Assembly (NCBI RefSeq): GCF_036014195.1
Contig: NZ_CP107918.1
Location: forward strand, 3,348,001 to 3,412,000
Reading direction: 5' to 3'
Source: Streptomyces sp. NBC_00442
GTDB lineage: Bacteria; Actinomycetota; Actinomycetes; Streptomycetales; Streptomycetaceae
Length of the DNA stretch: 64,000 bases
Part shown: positions 1 to 7,295 of the stretch, piece by piece
Layout: each line of letters starts with the position of its first letter
How positions within the stretch are numbered: position 1 is the first letter of the stretch
Position numbers and translations under genes: made by a program
The notes under the pieces: model-generated
Databases searched by the model: none
Seen by the model: the letters and a program-made list of their open reading frames with translations, nothing else
What the model was told of the DNA's origin: nothing

Positions 1-46
1 GGGTGGGGTCGGTGAGGGTCTTGCGCAGGTCATCGGTGATGGCCAT
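1..46 (-). CDS. Conserved protein, N-terminus only (partial)
   Basis: Only the first 15 codons are present, reading MAITDDLRKTLTDPT, and the gene continues beyond the window edge. The ATG is preceded by a good ribosome binding site (GGGAGG, positions 50-58 on the complementary strand). This N-terminus resembles the start of a conserved actinomycete protein with a heparin-binding-hemagglutinin-like helical region that usually lies just downstream of an XRE regulator, as it does here. The assignment rests on the short N-terminus and on gene order, so the function is not established. Confidence 0.6.
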   Translation of the reverse strand, partial: MAITDDLRKTLTDPT

Positions 47-68
47 GTCTGTCCTCCCGGATCAGTGC

Positions 69-482
69 TCAGTTGCTCGCTTGAGGGTGGTCGGCATCGC
101 TGCCGTCGGCTGCGCCGTCGGTGTCCGTCGTGTCGTCGAGCCCGTTCTCCTTGCGGAAGGACCCGTAGATCTGGAGCAGAACCTGCTTCTGACGTTCGTT
201 GAGCGAGGGGTCGGCGAGAATGACGCTCCGCGTCTCCGCGGCCTCGGGAGACCTCTCGTCGAGAATCCCGGCCTGCACGTACAGCGTCTCGGCGGAGATC
301 CGCAGCGCCTTCGCGAGCTGCTGCAGAATGTCCGCGCTCGGCTTGCGCAGCCCGCGCTCGATCTGACTCAGATACGGATTGGACACCCCGGCGGCATCGG
401 CGAGCTGCCGCAGCGACAGCTGCGCGGTGCGCCGCTGCTCGCGCAGGAACTCGCCGAGATTGCCGACGTTGAGCGATGCCAT
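69..482 (-). CDS. XRE-family transcriptional regulator
   Basis: A 137-residue DNA-binding protein. Residues about 7-65 form a classic helix-turn-helix (LREQRRTAQLSLRQLADAAG followed by VSNPYLSQIERGLRKPSA), with the SQIERG recognition helix typical of the Cro/C1 family. The C-terminal third is acidic and Asp-rich, probably a short interaction tail. The ATG at 482 is chosen because the helix-turn-helix begins right after it; the open frame continues upstream but its codons are not protein-like. The gene runs toward the partial gene at 1-46 with only a 22-bp gap, so the two are likely co-transcribed. A perfect palindrome 27 bp upstream of the start suggests autoregulation. Confidence 0.85.
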   Translation of the reverse strand: MASLNVGNLGEFLREQRRTAQLSLRQLADAAGVSNPYLSQIERGLRKPSADILQQLAKALRISAETLYVQAGILDERSPEAAETRSVILADPSLNERQKQVLLQIYGSFRKENGLDDTTDTDGAADGSDADHPQASN

Positions 483-508
483 GCCCCGAGACTGCACCAC
501 CCGCGCTA

Positions 509-536
509 ACTTTTGCAAGCACCCGCTTGCAAAAGT
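509..536. promoter_or_regulatory. Perfect 12-bp inverted repeat, candidate operator of the XRE regulator
   Basis: ACTTTTGCAAGC (509-520) and GCTTGCAAAAGT (525-536) are exact reverse complements separated by ACCC. The site lies just upstream of the XRE regulator start at 482 and is much more AT-rich than its surroundings. On the regulator's strand the inner TTGCAA could serve as a -35 element. Autoregulatory binding by the adjacent protein is inference. Confidence 0.6.
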
Positions 537-802
537 GTGCCACGCCACGTTCCCGCGCCGCTGTGACTGAGCGCTCCGATTCCACTTGAGCAGGGCGACC
601 GTCCCTACGACTCGCGTCCGCGACACCCCTCTGAGCGCGCTCTGCCGGCTACCGCCTTGAGGATCGGACCGCGAGTAACAGGCCTCTGCACCACGGCGCC
701 TGCACGTAGATGGCCCCAACGGAGCGGAGCGAGCAACACGTACTGGAGTAGCTGGACATACGCAGAGTCGATCTCCAACTTGCTCCGGAAATTAAGAACT
801 TA

Positions 803-831
803 TTCAGCGTGACAGGTAACTGCCTGATAAT
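803..831 (+). promoter_or_regulatory. Candidate promoter of the DGQHR gene
   Basis: TTCAGC (803-808) and GATAAT (826-831) are separated by 17 bp and lie 53 bp before the GTG at 885. The -10 hexamer matches 5 of 6 consensus positions. The stretch from about 780 to 870 is visibly AT-rich compared with the rest of the window. The remaining sequence from 537 to 800 shows no gene that I can support. Confidence 0.4.
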
Positions 832-884
832 TTCGATGAGTTGAACGATGTCATGAAGCGCAGTCGACTCGATCAGGGGCTGTA

Positions 885-2150
885 GTGAGCATCAACGTTG
901 ACCCACTGCGTCTGTCCAAGCCGCAGGACTCCAGCACCTACCTGGCGATCAAAACGCCTCAGGGGGGCCGCGTCGTCTACAGCACGCGCGTCCCGCTTCT
1001 CGACCTCCCCACCCTCCTACCCGTCCCTGACCCGAACAACGTCGACAAGGACAACCGGAAGGTCGATCGTCTTCACGCCAAGCACTTCGGTGAGTACCTG
1101 GACGCCAAGCAGGACTGGGTTGCCCCCGCTCTCTTGGCGCGCGACGGCGGGGGCTGCACCTTCGAGAAGGTGGACGAACACGGCGCTGTCGGCTACCTCA
1201 CGGTCCCGTGGGCCATCGGTGGCATCTCCTCTCTGCGCACCATCGACGGCCAGCACCGCGTGCTCGGCGTCTCGATCGAGAAGCAGCGCATCACCGACGC
1301 CATCTCCGCCGTCGACCGTGAGATGGCGCGCAGGCTCAGCCCGGAGAAATCCGCAAAGCTAGAGGCAGAACGGGAGCGGCTCATCAGCCAGATGAACCGA
1401 CTGAAGGCCGAGTACATCGGCCTGGACATCTACGTCGAGCTAGACCCGATCAAGGCCCAGCAAATGTTCGTTGACGTTGCCGACAACGCCAAGGGCATCA
1501 GCAGCGCCGTCCGTGCCCGGTTCGACAGCTACAAGGTCGCCAACCGCACCCTGTCCGACGTCATCGACCACCCGCTGCTGAAGGGAAGGGTCGACGCCGA
1601 GCAGGACCGTATGACCCTGAAGAACCCAAACCTGATGGGCGCCAAGCACGTTGCCGACATCACCCGTGCCGTCATCGCCGGTGCCGGCGGTCGGATCAGT
1701 AAGAAGGCTGAGCAGACCCTGACCGACGGCGAGGTCATCGAACAGGTCAAGGACTTCCTCGATGTCATCTCCAACGCCTTCGCCGATCTCGCTGCCATAA
1801 CCGAGGACGACCCAGAGGCGGATCGCCAGGCCGACGAGCTGACCATGTCGCAGAAGCTTCGCCGGAACTCACTGCTCGGCTCGGTGGGCATGCTGCGCGT
1901 CCTGGGCGGGGTGTTTCGCGAGCTGCGCGCGGGGGACAACCCGGCGGAACTCGACGACATCACCGAGTTCTTCAAGCGCCTCAACCCGCACATGTCCGCG
2001 CCAGTTGCCGAGAACAGCATCTGGCGTACCACCGAGGTAAACGTGGACTTTGAGCCGAACGCCGCCGCGCCCATCATGCGGACCCAGAACATCGTGCACC
2101 TCGTTGGTGTGGTCACCGGCTGGTACAAGAAGGCTCCTGCCGCTCTGTAG
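885..2150 (+). CDS. DGQHR-domain protein, DndB-like
   Basis: A 421-residue protein with the sequence TIDGQHR at residues 119-125. This is the signature of the DGQHR domain family, whose best known member is DndB of the DNA phosphorothioation system, a regulator linked to DNA modification and phage defence. A basic/acidic helical segment follows (residues about 140-175), then a region with FVDVADNAKGIS, which resembles the conserved N-terminal half of DndB-type proteins. The start is the GTG at 885 with AGGGG six bases upstream. No dndA, dndC, dndD or dndE gene is in the window; the next gene is an unknown coiled-coil protein 204 bp downstream on the same strand. Function as regulator, nucleotide-binding or DNA-binding protein is inferred from the family only. 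Confidence 0.75.
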   Translation: MSINVDPLRLSKPQDSSTYLAIKTPQGGRVVYSTRVPLLDLPTLLPVPDPNNVDKDNRKVDRLHAKHFGEYLDAKQDWVAPALLARDGGGCTFEKVDEHGAVGYLTVPWAIGGISSLRTIDGQHRVLGVSIEKQRITDAISAVDREMARRLSPEKSAKLEAERERLISQMNRLKAEYIGLDIYVELDPIKAQQMFVDVADNAKGISSAVRARFDSYKVANRTLSDVIDHPLLKGRVDAEQDRMTLKNPNLMGAKHVADITRAVIAGAGGRISKKAEQTLTDGEVIEQVKDFLDVISNAFADLAAITEDDPEADRQADELTMSQKLRRNSLLGSVGMLRVLGGVFRELRAGDNPAELDDITEFFKRLNPHMSAPVAENSIWRTTEVNVDFEPNAAAPIMRTQNIVHLVGVVTGWYKKAPAAL

Positions 2151-2354
2151 CCGATCGCAGGACCATGGGCGGCGCCTCCTGCGCTGGGAACGGCGCCCGT
2201 CGTGATACGCGTCGCCGCCGGCAACGACATGTTGGAGCATCCGGACGCTGTCGTACGCGGCTCCTGAGCCTCGCCGGACTACCGAACGAGTAGACCGCGC
2301 CCACTATGAAATCCACCCCAGCGCCCTTGGCGGGCACTCACGTGAAGAGCTGTC

Positions 2355-4040
2355 ATGGACTTGAGCAGCAATCCGCTCGCGCATCGAACGATCCTCACCG
2401 TTCCGAGCGCGGAGAACCCCTTCCAAGCAGTTCGCCGCATCAGTGCGCAGTGGCTTACTGGAAAGTTCGGCAGCGCCCCGCTGACGTCCGGGCATCATCA
2501 CCTCGATGAGGTCTCGGTGTTGACCAACCATGCTGCCTACCTGGCAGACGGCTCCGAACACGCGATACGCCTCCAGCTGCGAGAGGACAAGGCCGAGGCC
2601 ACGTGGCGGACGACGATAACCGCCGTCGCGTTCGAGGACCTCTCCGCATTGCTCACAGTCGGCCTGGAGGTTTTCCCCAACGGGAACGCGCAGCTGGCTC
2701 CTGGTAGACCTGGCCTGGTTCGCAACCTCGTCCAGGATCTGGGGCCCACGGATGGACCGGCGAGGCTGACCCTGGAGCCCCAGGGTGTGGACGCGGAGGG
2801 CGTGGGCCCGTTGATCGACGTGCTCTGTGACCCCTCACGCCGCATGCCGGTGATCGTGGCAGCCCAGCCTCTCCGTCCCAATGCGCTGTGGTCGACTCGA
2901 CTGCGGCAGGCGATGCTGCAATGCGCCGGTGCGGCCTCGCTGTATGCCCTTGCAGACACCGAAGCCGTCGATGCATTCCGCGAGGCGATCGGCGAGTACC
3001 ACCGCGTCGCCCCGGGAGCCGTACGTACGTTTTTGACCGAGGTGGATCCGGCGTGGCCGAAGGATGCCTCTCGTCACCGTTTCTTGACCGTGGCTCGGAT
3101 GAGCGATACCCAGGATCGGGCGTGGTTCGGGCTCGCGCGTACTGTCCAGCGCCTTTCTACCGAGGCCCCGGTGCCCGAGGCACTGCGCACGCTCTCCTTC
3201 CCGGATGACGTGGGCCGGCGTCAGCGCGAGGAGCGACAGGCCGCTCTGACATCCGCACGGCCCTCCGAGGAATTGGTGGGGGTACGCAAGGACGTCGAGG
3301 AGCTCAGGGCCCTGCTGGCCCAGGCCGATGAGGAGTTGAAGGAAGCAGCACGCACCGCCGACCTGTCGGCCCGGACCGCAGCCTCCCTGGAGGAGCAGCT
3401 GCACGCGGCCGTGGAACGGGCAGACGGGGATATGGAGGAGGCCTTGCGGGCGCTGGACGACGTCGAGCGGGCGCGGGCGGAGGCAGACATCCTGCGACGG
3501 CGCCTTCGTGACGTAGGCCGCTATGACGACACCGTCGTCCTGGAGCCGCCTCCCGGCGTTCCGGACTCGTTCGAGGAGCTGTGGGAGCGGCTGGAGACCT
3601 TCGATGGCGTTCAGGTCACCGCTGACAAGAGCAGGGCCCTGGAACTGGATGACGCGGAGCGGGCCCGCGTGTGGGCGGCGAAGGCATGGAACGCCTTGAG
3701 GGCGCTGGACTCCTATGCGCATGCAGCCGGTCAGGGGTTCAACGGCGGTTTCTACCAGCACTGCACGTCGGACCGTCCAGGGGCGGTGAACTGGCCGCTC
3801 AAGCAGCTGGCTGCCGTCGAGTCCGACACGACAATGAGCAGGTGGGGCGCGGAGAGGATCTTCGCTGTCCCCTTGGAGGTGGACTCCTCGGGACGCACGG
3901 AAATGCAGGCCCATCTGAAACTCGACTCCAAGGGAAGCACATCGCCGAGGATCTACTTCATGGACGACACGAAGGGTGCCACCGGAAAGGTGATCGTTGG
4001 TTACGTCGGCCCCCACCTGACCAACACGAAGACCAACTGA
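2355..4040 (+). CDS. Large coiled-coil protein of unknown function beside the DGQHR gene
   Basis: A 561-residue protein that I do not recognise. Three parts can be seen. Residues 1 to about 280 form a globular region with a conserved-looking segment around PVIVAAQPLRPNALWSTRL. Residues about 283-400 are rich in Glu, Ala, Arg and Leu with heptad-like spacing and are very probably a coiled coil. Residues about 405-561 form a second globular region ending in RIYFMDDTKGATGKVIVGY and a GPHL motif, with the look of a compact beta-rich domain. No signal peptide or membrane segment is visible, so it is cytoplasmic. Start ATG at 2355, weak ribosome binding site. Orientation and proximity suggest that it works with the DGQHR protein, possibly as an effector in a DNA-directed or defence role; this is inference. 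Confidence 0.7.
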   Translation: MDLSSNPLAHRTILTVPSAENPFQAVRRISAQWLTGKFGSAPLTSGHHHLDEVSVLTNHAAYLADGSEHAIRLQLREDKAEATWRTTITAVAFEDLSALLTVGLEVFPNGNAQLAPGRPGLVRNLVQDLGPTDGPARLTLEPQGVDAEGVGPLIDVLCDPSRRMPVIVAAQPLRPNALWSTRLRQAMLQCAGAASLYALADTEAVDAFREAIGEYHRVAPGAVRTFLTEVDPAWPKDASRHRFLTVARMSDTQDRAWFGLARTVQRLSTEAPVPEALRTLSFPDDVGRRQREERQAALTSARPSEELVGVRKDVEELRALLAQADEELKEAARTADLSARTAASLEEQLHAAVERADGDMEEALRALDDVERARAEADILRRRLRDVGRYDDTVVLEPPPGVPDSFEELWERLETFDGVQVTADKSRALELDDAERARVWAAKAWNALRALDSYAHAAGQGFNGGFYQHCTSDRPGAVNWPLKQLAAVESDTTMSRWGAERIFAVPLEVDSSGRTEMQAHLKLDSKGSTSPRIYFMDDTKGATGKVIVGYVGPHLTNTKTN

Positions 4041-4424
4041 CACGGGGCATGAAGATCAACGCGCTCAGAGCGCGAAGGTCGATGATGTACTGGGCCCCGC
4101 CTCCGTCATCCGAACGTATGCGTCGAGGTCGATGCAATGGGGATCGGGATCGGGCGAGTCATGGATCGCGGCTGGCCATGGATGTCCGAAGCATGCGTCA
4201 GTCATGCGGCCGAACGCATAGGGGCTGAGCTGGCTGCCCAATCAATTCCTGTGGCTACCAGCGGTGTTGGCGCTCGTATGAGTCGAGGTCTCCAATCGAT
4301 CGCCTTTCGGTGACCTCGACAGCCTCCGCGTCATGGCAATCCGCGCTCGTTCCGGGCTGAGAGCGTTCAGTGCCGAGACGGCAGTGGCGTCAGCTGCATC
4401 GGAGCTGATCATTAGGCTCCGCTC
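4041..4424. other. Intergenic stretch with probable gene remnants
   Basis: No intact gene is supported here. On the complementary strand two short frames read like decayed C-terminal ends: one around 4255-4370 ends in a GDLDSYERQHRW-type sequence, another around 4060-4175 contains a similar HCIDLDAYVR segment. Both are broken by stops upstream. They may be relics of two related genes, but the evidence is weak. Confidence 0.25.
4413..4418 (+). promoter_or_regulatory. -10 element of a probable leaderless transcript
   Basis: TAGGCT ends 6 nt before the ATG at 4425, and there is no purine-rich ribosome binding site between them. This spacing is what is expected when the transcript starts at or next to the start codon. 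Confidence 0.5.
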
Positions 4425-4949
4425 ATGACCAGCAACCCCGGATTCACCTGCTCGTGCTGTGGCAGTCACCACGCCGAGCCAGCGATGAACTACTCGGCCA
4501 CCGCCCCCCATGTCTGGGAACCGAGCTTCGCCGACTCTGCGGACTGCCTTCTCTCTTCGGATCAGTGCGTGATCAAGGCGCAGCACTACTTCGTCAAGGG
4601 TCTGGTCGAGATACCGATCATCGGCAGCGACGAGGTGTTCTCCTGGGCCGCATGGGTCTCCCTGAGCAGGGACAACTTCGCCCGATCCGCAGACCTTTGG
4701 GACACCGCGGGGCGGGAAGCCGAGGAGCCGTACTTCGGGTGGCTGTCCAGCGACCTCTTCCTCTACTCGCCCAGCACCATCAACCTGAAGACCCGCGTCC
4801 ACACCCGCCCCATCGGGCAGCGTCCCTTCATCGAGCTGGAGCCGACCGACCACCCTCTCGCAGTTGAACAGCGGAACGGCATCACCCTGGAGCGCGTCCG
4901 TGTGATCGCCGAAGCCGTTCTCCACCCCACCGACAGCGAATCCAAGTGA
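4425..4949 (+). CDS. DUF2199-family protein
   Basis: A 174-residue soluble protein. It begins with a Cys/His cluster (FTCSCCGSHH, residues 7-16) that looks like a small metal site, followed by the typical family segments YFVKGLVEIPIIGSDEVFSW and AAWVSLSRDNF. The family function is unknown. It heads a run of three same-strand small genes (to 5941) of which the last two overlap. A leaderless promoter is likely. Confidence 0.75.
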   Translation: MTSNPGFTCSCCGSHHAEPAMNYSATAPHVWEPSFADSADCLLSSDQCVIKAQHYFVKGLVEIPIIGSDEVFSWAAWVSLSRDNFARSADLWDTAGREAEEPYFGWLSSDLFLYSPSTINLKTRVHTRPIGQRPFIELEPTDHPLAVEQRNGITLERVRVIAEAVLHPTDSESK

Positions 4950-4969
4950 CGTCGAACGGGCTGCTCACC

Positions 4970-4975
4970 TAGCGT
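4970..4975 (+). promoter_or_regulatory. -10 element of a probable leaderless transcript
   Basis: TAGCGT lies 7 nt before the ATG at 4983 and no ribosome binding site is visible. This suggests that the second gene of the cluster has its own promoter despite the 33-bp gap to the first. Confidence 0.45.
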
Positions 4976-4982
4976 TCCGCCC

Positions 4983-5441
4983 ATGACCACCACACCGGAC
5001 GACGACACCGACGAAGCGCCCAGCGTGACCATCCGCTGCCAGGTCAACGCCTCCGTCGGCGTGGCCTTCTGCGACCGGTTCAGCTTCGACGCGGACTCCG
5101 TGCACTATGCCGTCGAGCTGCGGGCCCCGGGCCTGACCGCTCGCGTCGACGAGGTCGTCGCCTGGATCTGGGACAGCGATCTCACCACGTTCCTGGAGGC
5201 GCTCGCCGCGGACTACCGGGGATGGGACGGCGAACGGAGCTGGCAGACCAACGACCGGGACCTGACAGTGTCGGCCGTCTTCCGTTCCGGCGGCCACGTT
5301 GGGCTGACCTGGGCCGTGCGACCCTGGCCACAGGCCGCCGACGGCTGGGGTGCCTCGGTGACGACCTGGCTGGAGGCCGGCGAGCAGATGACTTCCCTGG
5401 CGGCCGATGTTCGGGCCTTCCTCGCCGAGGAGCACCAGTGA
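4983..5441 (+). CDS. DUF6228-like small protein
   Basis: A 152-residue soluble protein with an acidic N-terminus and a predicted mixed alpha/beta fold. The segments FLEALAADYRGWDGERSWQT and HVGLTWAVRPW match the style of the DUF6228 family found in actinomycetes, for which no activity is known. Its stop codon overlaps the GTG of the next gene (GTGA at 5438-5441), so the two are translationally coupled and probably belong to the same complex or pathway. Confidence 0.65.
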   Translation: MTTTPDDDTDEAPSVTIRCQVNASVGVAFCDRFSFDADSVHYAVELRAPGLTARVDEVVAWIWDSDLTTFLEALAADYRGWDGERSWQTNDRDLTVSAVFRSGGHVGLTWAVRPWPQAADGWGASVTTWLEAGEQMTSLAADVRAFLAEEHQ

Positions 5442-5941
5442 CATCCGTCCTGCGCATCACCTGGACGCCGGCGGGCTCCGGGTGGGCCAGCTGCACCCTT
5501 GAAGATCACCAGGCGAAGGTCGAGCTCACCGCGTCCTGCCTCACCAGTGCGCCCGAGGAGTTCCTGACCGCGGTGGCCCGGCTCGTTGCGGGCGAGGCGG
5601 AGACCCGCGCCCAGTTCGAGGCCGAACCGACCGCGTATCGGTGGATCTTCTACCGCGAAGGCGCGGACACCTGGACCCGCGTACTGGAACTGCGTCACGG
5701 CGGCGATCACGACAACAAGGGGACCGAGATCTGGTCCGGCCAGCTCGGCATCGACCAGCTCGCCCGCGCCATGATCCGCTGCTTCGATGAGGTCGCGCAG
5801 ACCTACGGCGAGAGCGGCTATCGGGGCAAGTGGGGCGAACATTTCCCACGAACCGAGCTCGAGGCCCTCAGACGCCTCTGGCACGCCCACCACCGCAGCG
5901 ACGACACACAGCCGCAGCCGGCCGCTGCTCAGGTTGAATGA
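5438..5941 (+). CDS. Hypothetical protein coupled to the DUF6228 gene
   Basis: A 167-residue soluble protein that I do not recognise. The GTG at 5438 overlaps the upstream stop and is preferred over an upstream in-frame ATG because the preceding codons lie entirely inside the neighbouring gene. The middle section (YRWIFYREGADTWTRVLELR) is likely a beta-sheet region and the C-terminus (AMIRCFDEVAQTYGESGYR) is helical. No catalytic motif stands out. The pairing with the preceding small protein suggests an obligate partner, possibly a toxin/immunity-like or contact-dependent accessory pair, but nothing in the sequence proves that. Confidence 0.6.
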   Translation: MTSVLRITWTPAGSGWASCTLEDHQAKVELTASCLTSAPEEFLTAVARLVAGEAETRAQFEAEPTAYRWIFYREGADTWTRVLELRHGGDHDNKGTEIWSGQLGIDQLARAMIRCFDEVAQTYGESGYRGKWGEHFPRTELEALRRLWHAHHRSDDTQPQPAAAQVE

Positions 5942-6060
5942 GCCAGGCCAGCCACGACGCCGACCTCGCGCACCATCCGCACGGTGTCAAGGAATGGGCA
6001 CTCGATCCCGCTGCCGCCGAGCGCCTTTGGGCAGTCTCGACCGACCTGCTCCGCGTCTGA
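5938..6060 (+). pseudogene. Remnant of a short-chain dehydrogenase C-terminus
   Basis: A 40-codon frame starting at an ATG that overlaps the previous stop. It ends in PHGVKEWALDPAAAERLWAV and a short tail, which is the style of the extreme C-terminus of SDR-family oxidoreductases (ALDPxxAxRLWxLS). The Rossmann domain and catalytic YxxxK are absent. It could be a relic left by recombination, or a chance short reading frame. Confidence 0.35.
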
Positions 6061-6162
6061 CCTCTCGACGCCGCGACACTGCCACGTCCGGTCTTCCCCG
6101 GCCCCCGGCTGAGCCCGGCAGAGCCCGGCAAAAAATCGGTGTCCCGCCGCCGACCGTCTCGC

Positions 6163-6168
6163 TAGGGT
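6163..6168 (+). promoter_or_regulatory. -10 element of a probable leaderless transcript
   Basis: TAGGGT ends 9 nt before the first of two consecutive ATG codons (6178 and 6181), without any ribosome binding site. Confidence 0.45.
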
Positions 6169-6177
6169 CTCGGACCG

Positions 6178-7062
6178 ATGATGCACGAGAACGAGATTCC
6201 GACCGACGCCGCGTTGGTGCGGCAACTTCTCACACACCAATTCCCGCAATGGGCGGATCTGCCCATCGGTCCGGTGGAATCCGCGGGCACCGAGAACGCC
6301 ATTTACCGGCTGGGCGACGAGCTCGTGGTCCGGTTGCCCCGGATGCAGGACGCTGTCGGCCAAGTGGAGTTCGAACAGCGCTGGTTGCCACGGCTGGCCC
6401 CGTCCCTGCCTGCTTTGGTGCCCGAACCGATCGCCGTGGGGCAGCCGGGACACGGGTATCCCTTCCCGTGGGCGCTCAGCCGCTGGATCGAAGGCTCGCA
6501 CCCTGCCACCAGGCCGGACGAGGCGCCGGACGGAGGCCGGCTCGCCAGAGACCTCGGCGAGTTCGTCACAGCACTGCGCAAGACCGAGACCACGGGGGCC
6601 CGTTCCGGCTACCGGAGCGTGTCCCTGCGCACCCGCGACGCCTCCGTGCGGGAGTGGACCGCCAAGGCGGCGGACGACGTGGACGCCTCCGCCCTCCTCT
6701 CCGCCTGGGAACGAGCCCTCGATCAGCCGGAGTGGGACGGACCACCCCAGTGGACACACGGCGATCTCATCCCCGGCAACATCCTCGTCAACGACGGTCG
6801 GCTCCGTGCGGTGATCGACTTCGGCACCGCCGGCGTGGGCGATCCGGCCTGCGATGCCATGGCGGCCTGGACGGTGCTCAGTGCGGAGTCGCGGGAAGCC
6901 TTCCGCGCGGCGGGAGAATTCGACGACGCCGCCTGGGCACGCGGACGAGGCTGGGCACTCACCTTCGTCAGCGGGATCGATTACTACCGTCACACCAACC
7001 CCGCCATGGCCGAGCTGGGACACCGCGCCGTATCCGAGGTCCTCGCAGATCCGGCCGGATGA
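6178..7062 (+). CDS. Aminoglycoside phosphotransferase-family kinase
   Basis: A 294-residue protein of the APH/choline kinase-like superfamily, which transfers phosphate from ATP to a small molecule. The catalytic HGDLIPGN motif is at residues 194-201 (catalytic Asp196, Asn201) and the metal-binding IDFGTAGVGDPACD starts at residue 213 (Asp214). The N-lobe has ENAIYRLGDELVVRLPR with a conserved Arg in place of the usual Lys-rich strand. Length is normal for this family. The substrate cannot be read from the sequence: it may be an aminoglycoside, a homoserine-like metabolite or a macrolide. It stands alone on this strand. The two Met codons at the start leave a one-codon ambiguity. Confidence 0.85.
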   Translation: MMHENEIPTDAALVRQLLTHQFPQWADLPIGPVESAGTENAIYRLGDELVVRLPRMQDAVGQVEFEQRWLPRLAPSLPALVPEPIAVGQPGHGYPFPWALSRWIEGSHPATRPDEAPDGGRLARDLGEFVTALRKTETTGARSGYRSVSLRTRDASVREWTAKAADDVDASALLSAWERALDQPEWDGPPQWTHGDLIPGNILVNDGRLRAVIDFGTAGVGDPACDAMAAWTVLSAESREAFRAAGEFDDAAWARGRGWALTFVSGIDYYRHTNPAMAELGHRAVSEVLADPAG

Positions 7063-7295
7063 CGCGGCGAGGGGCACGGAGACGTACCCACCGTTGCACC
7101 GCGCCGTGACATACCCGGACTCGGCGGAGACAGGAACAACCGGTCGAGGCTCCACTGGTCCAGGCTTCGGGCAAGCGAGGGGTGCTCACGTTCCGGCCGG
7201 TGTCCACGTTGCTCCCCCTGAGCGGGTGGGCGGCACACGGGGTCGCGGCGGTCGACGCGGTCGGGTGACACGCGTCGTCGCGTGCCCGTGCGCGG
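7063..7295. other. Intergenic stretch between convergent genes
   Basis: These 233 bp separate the 3' ends of the kinase and the monooxygenase. I see no gene, strong hairpin or promoter in it. Confidence 0.4.

Noticed and set aside
885..2150. Complete DNA phosphorothioation (Dnd) system
   Set aside because: Only the DGQHR-type protein is present. No cysteine desulfurase DndA, DndC, DndD or DndE is encoded in the window.
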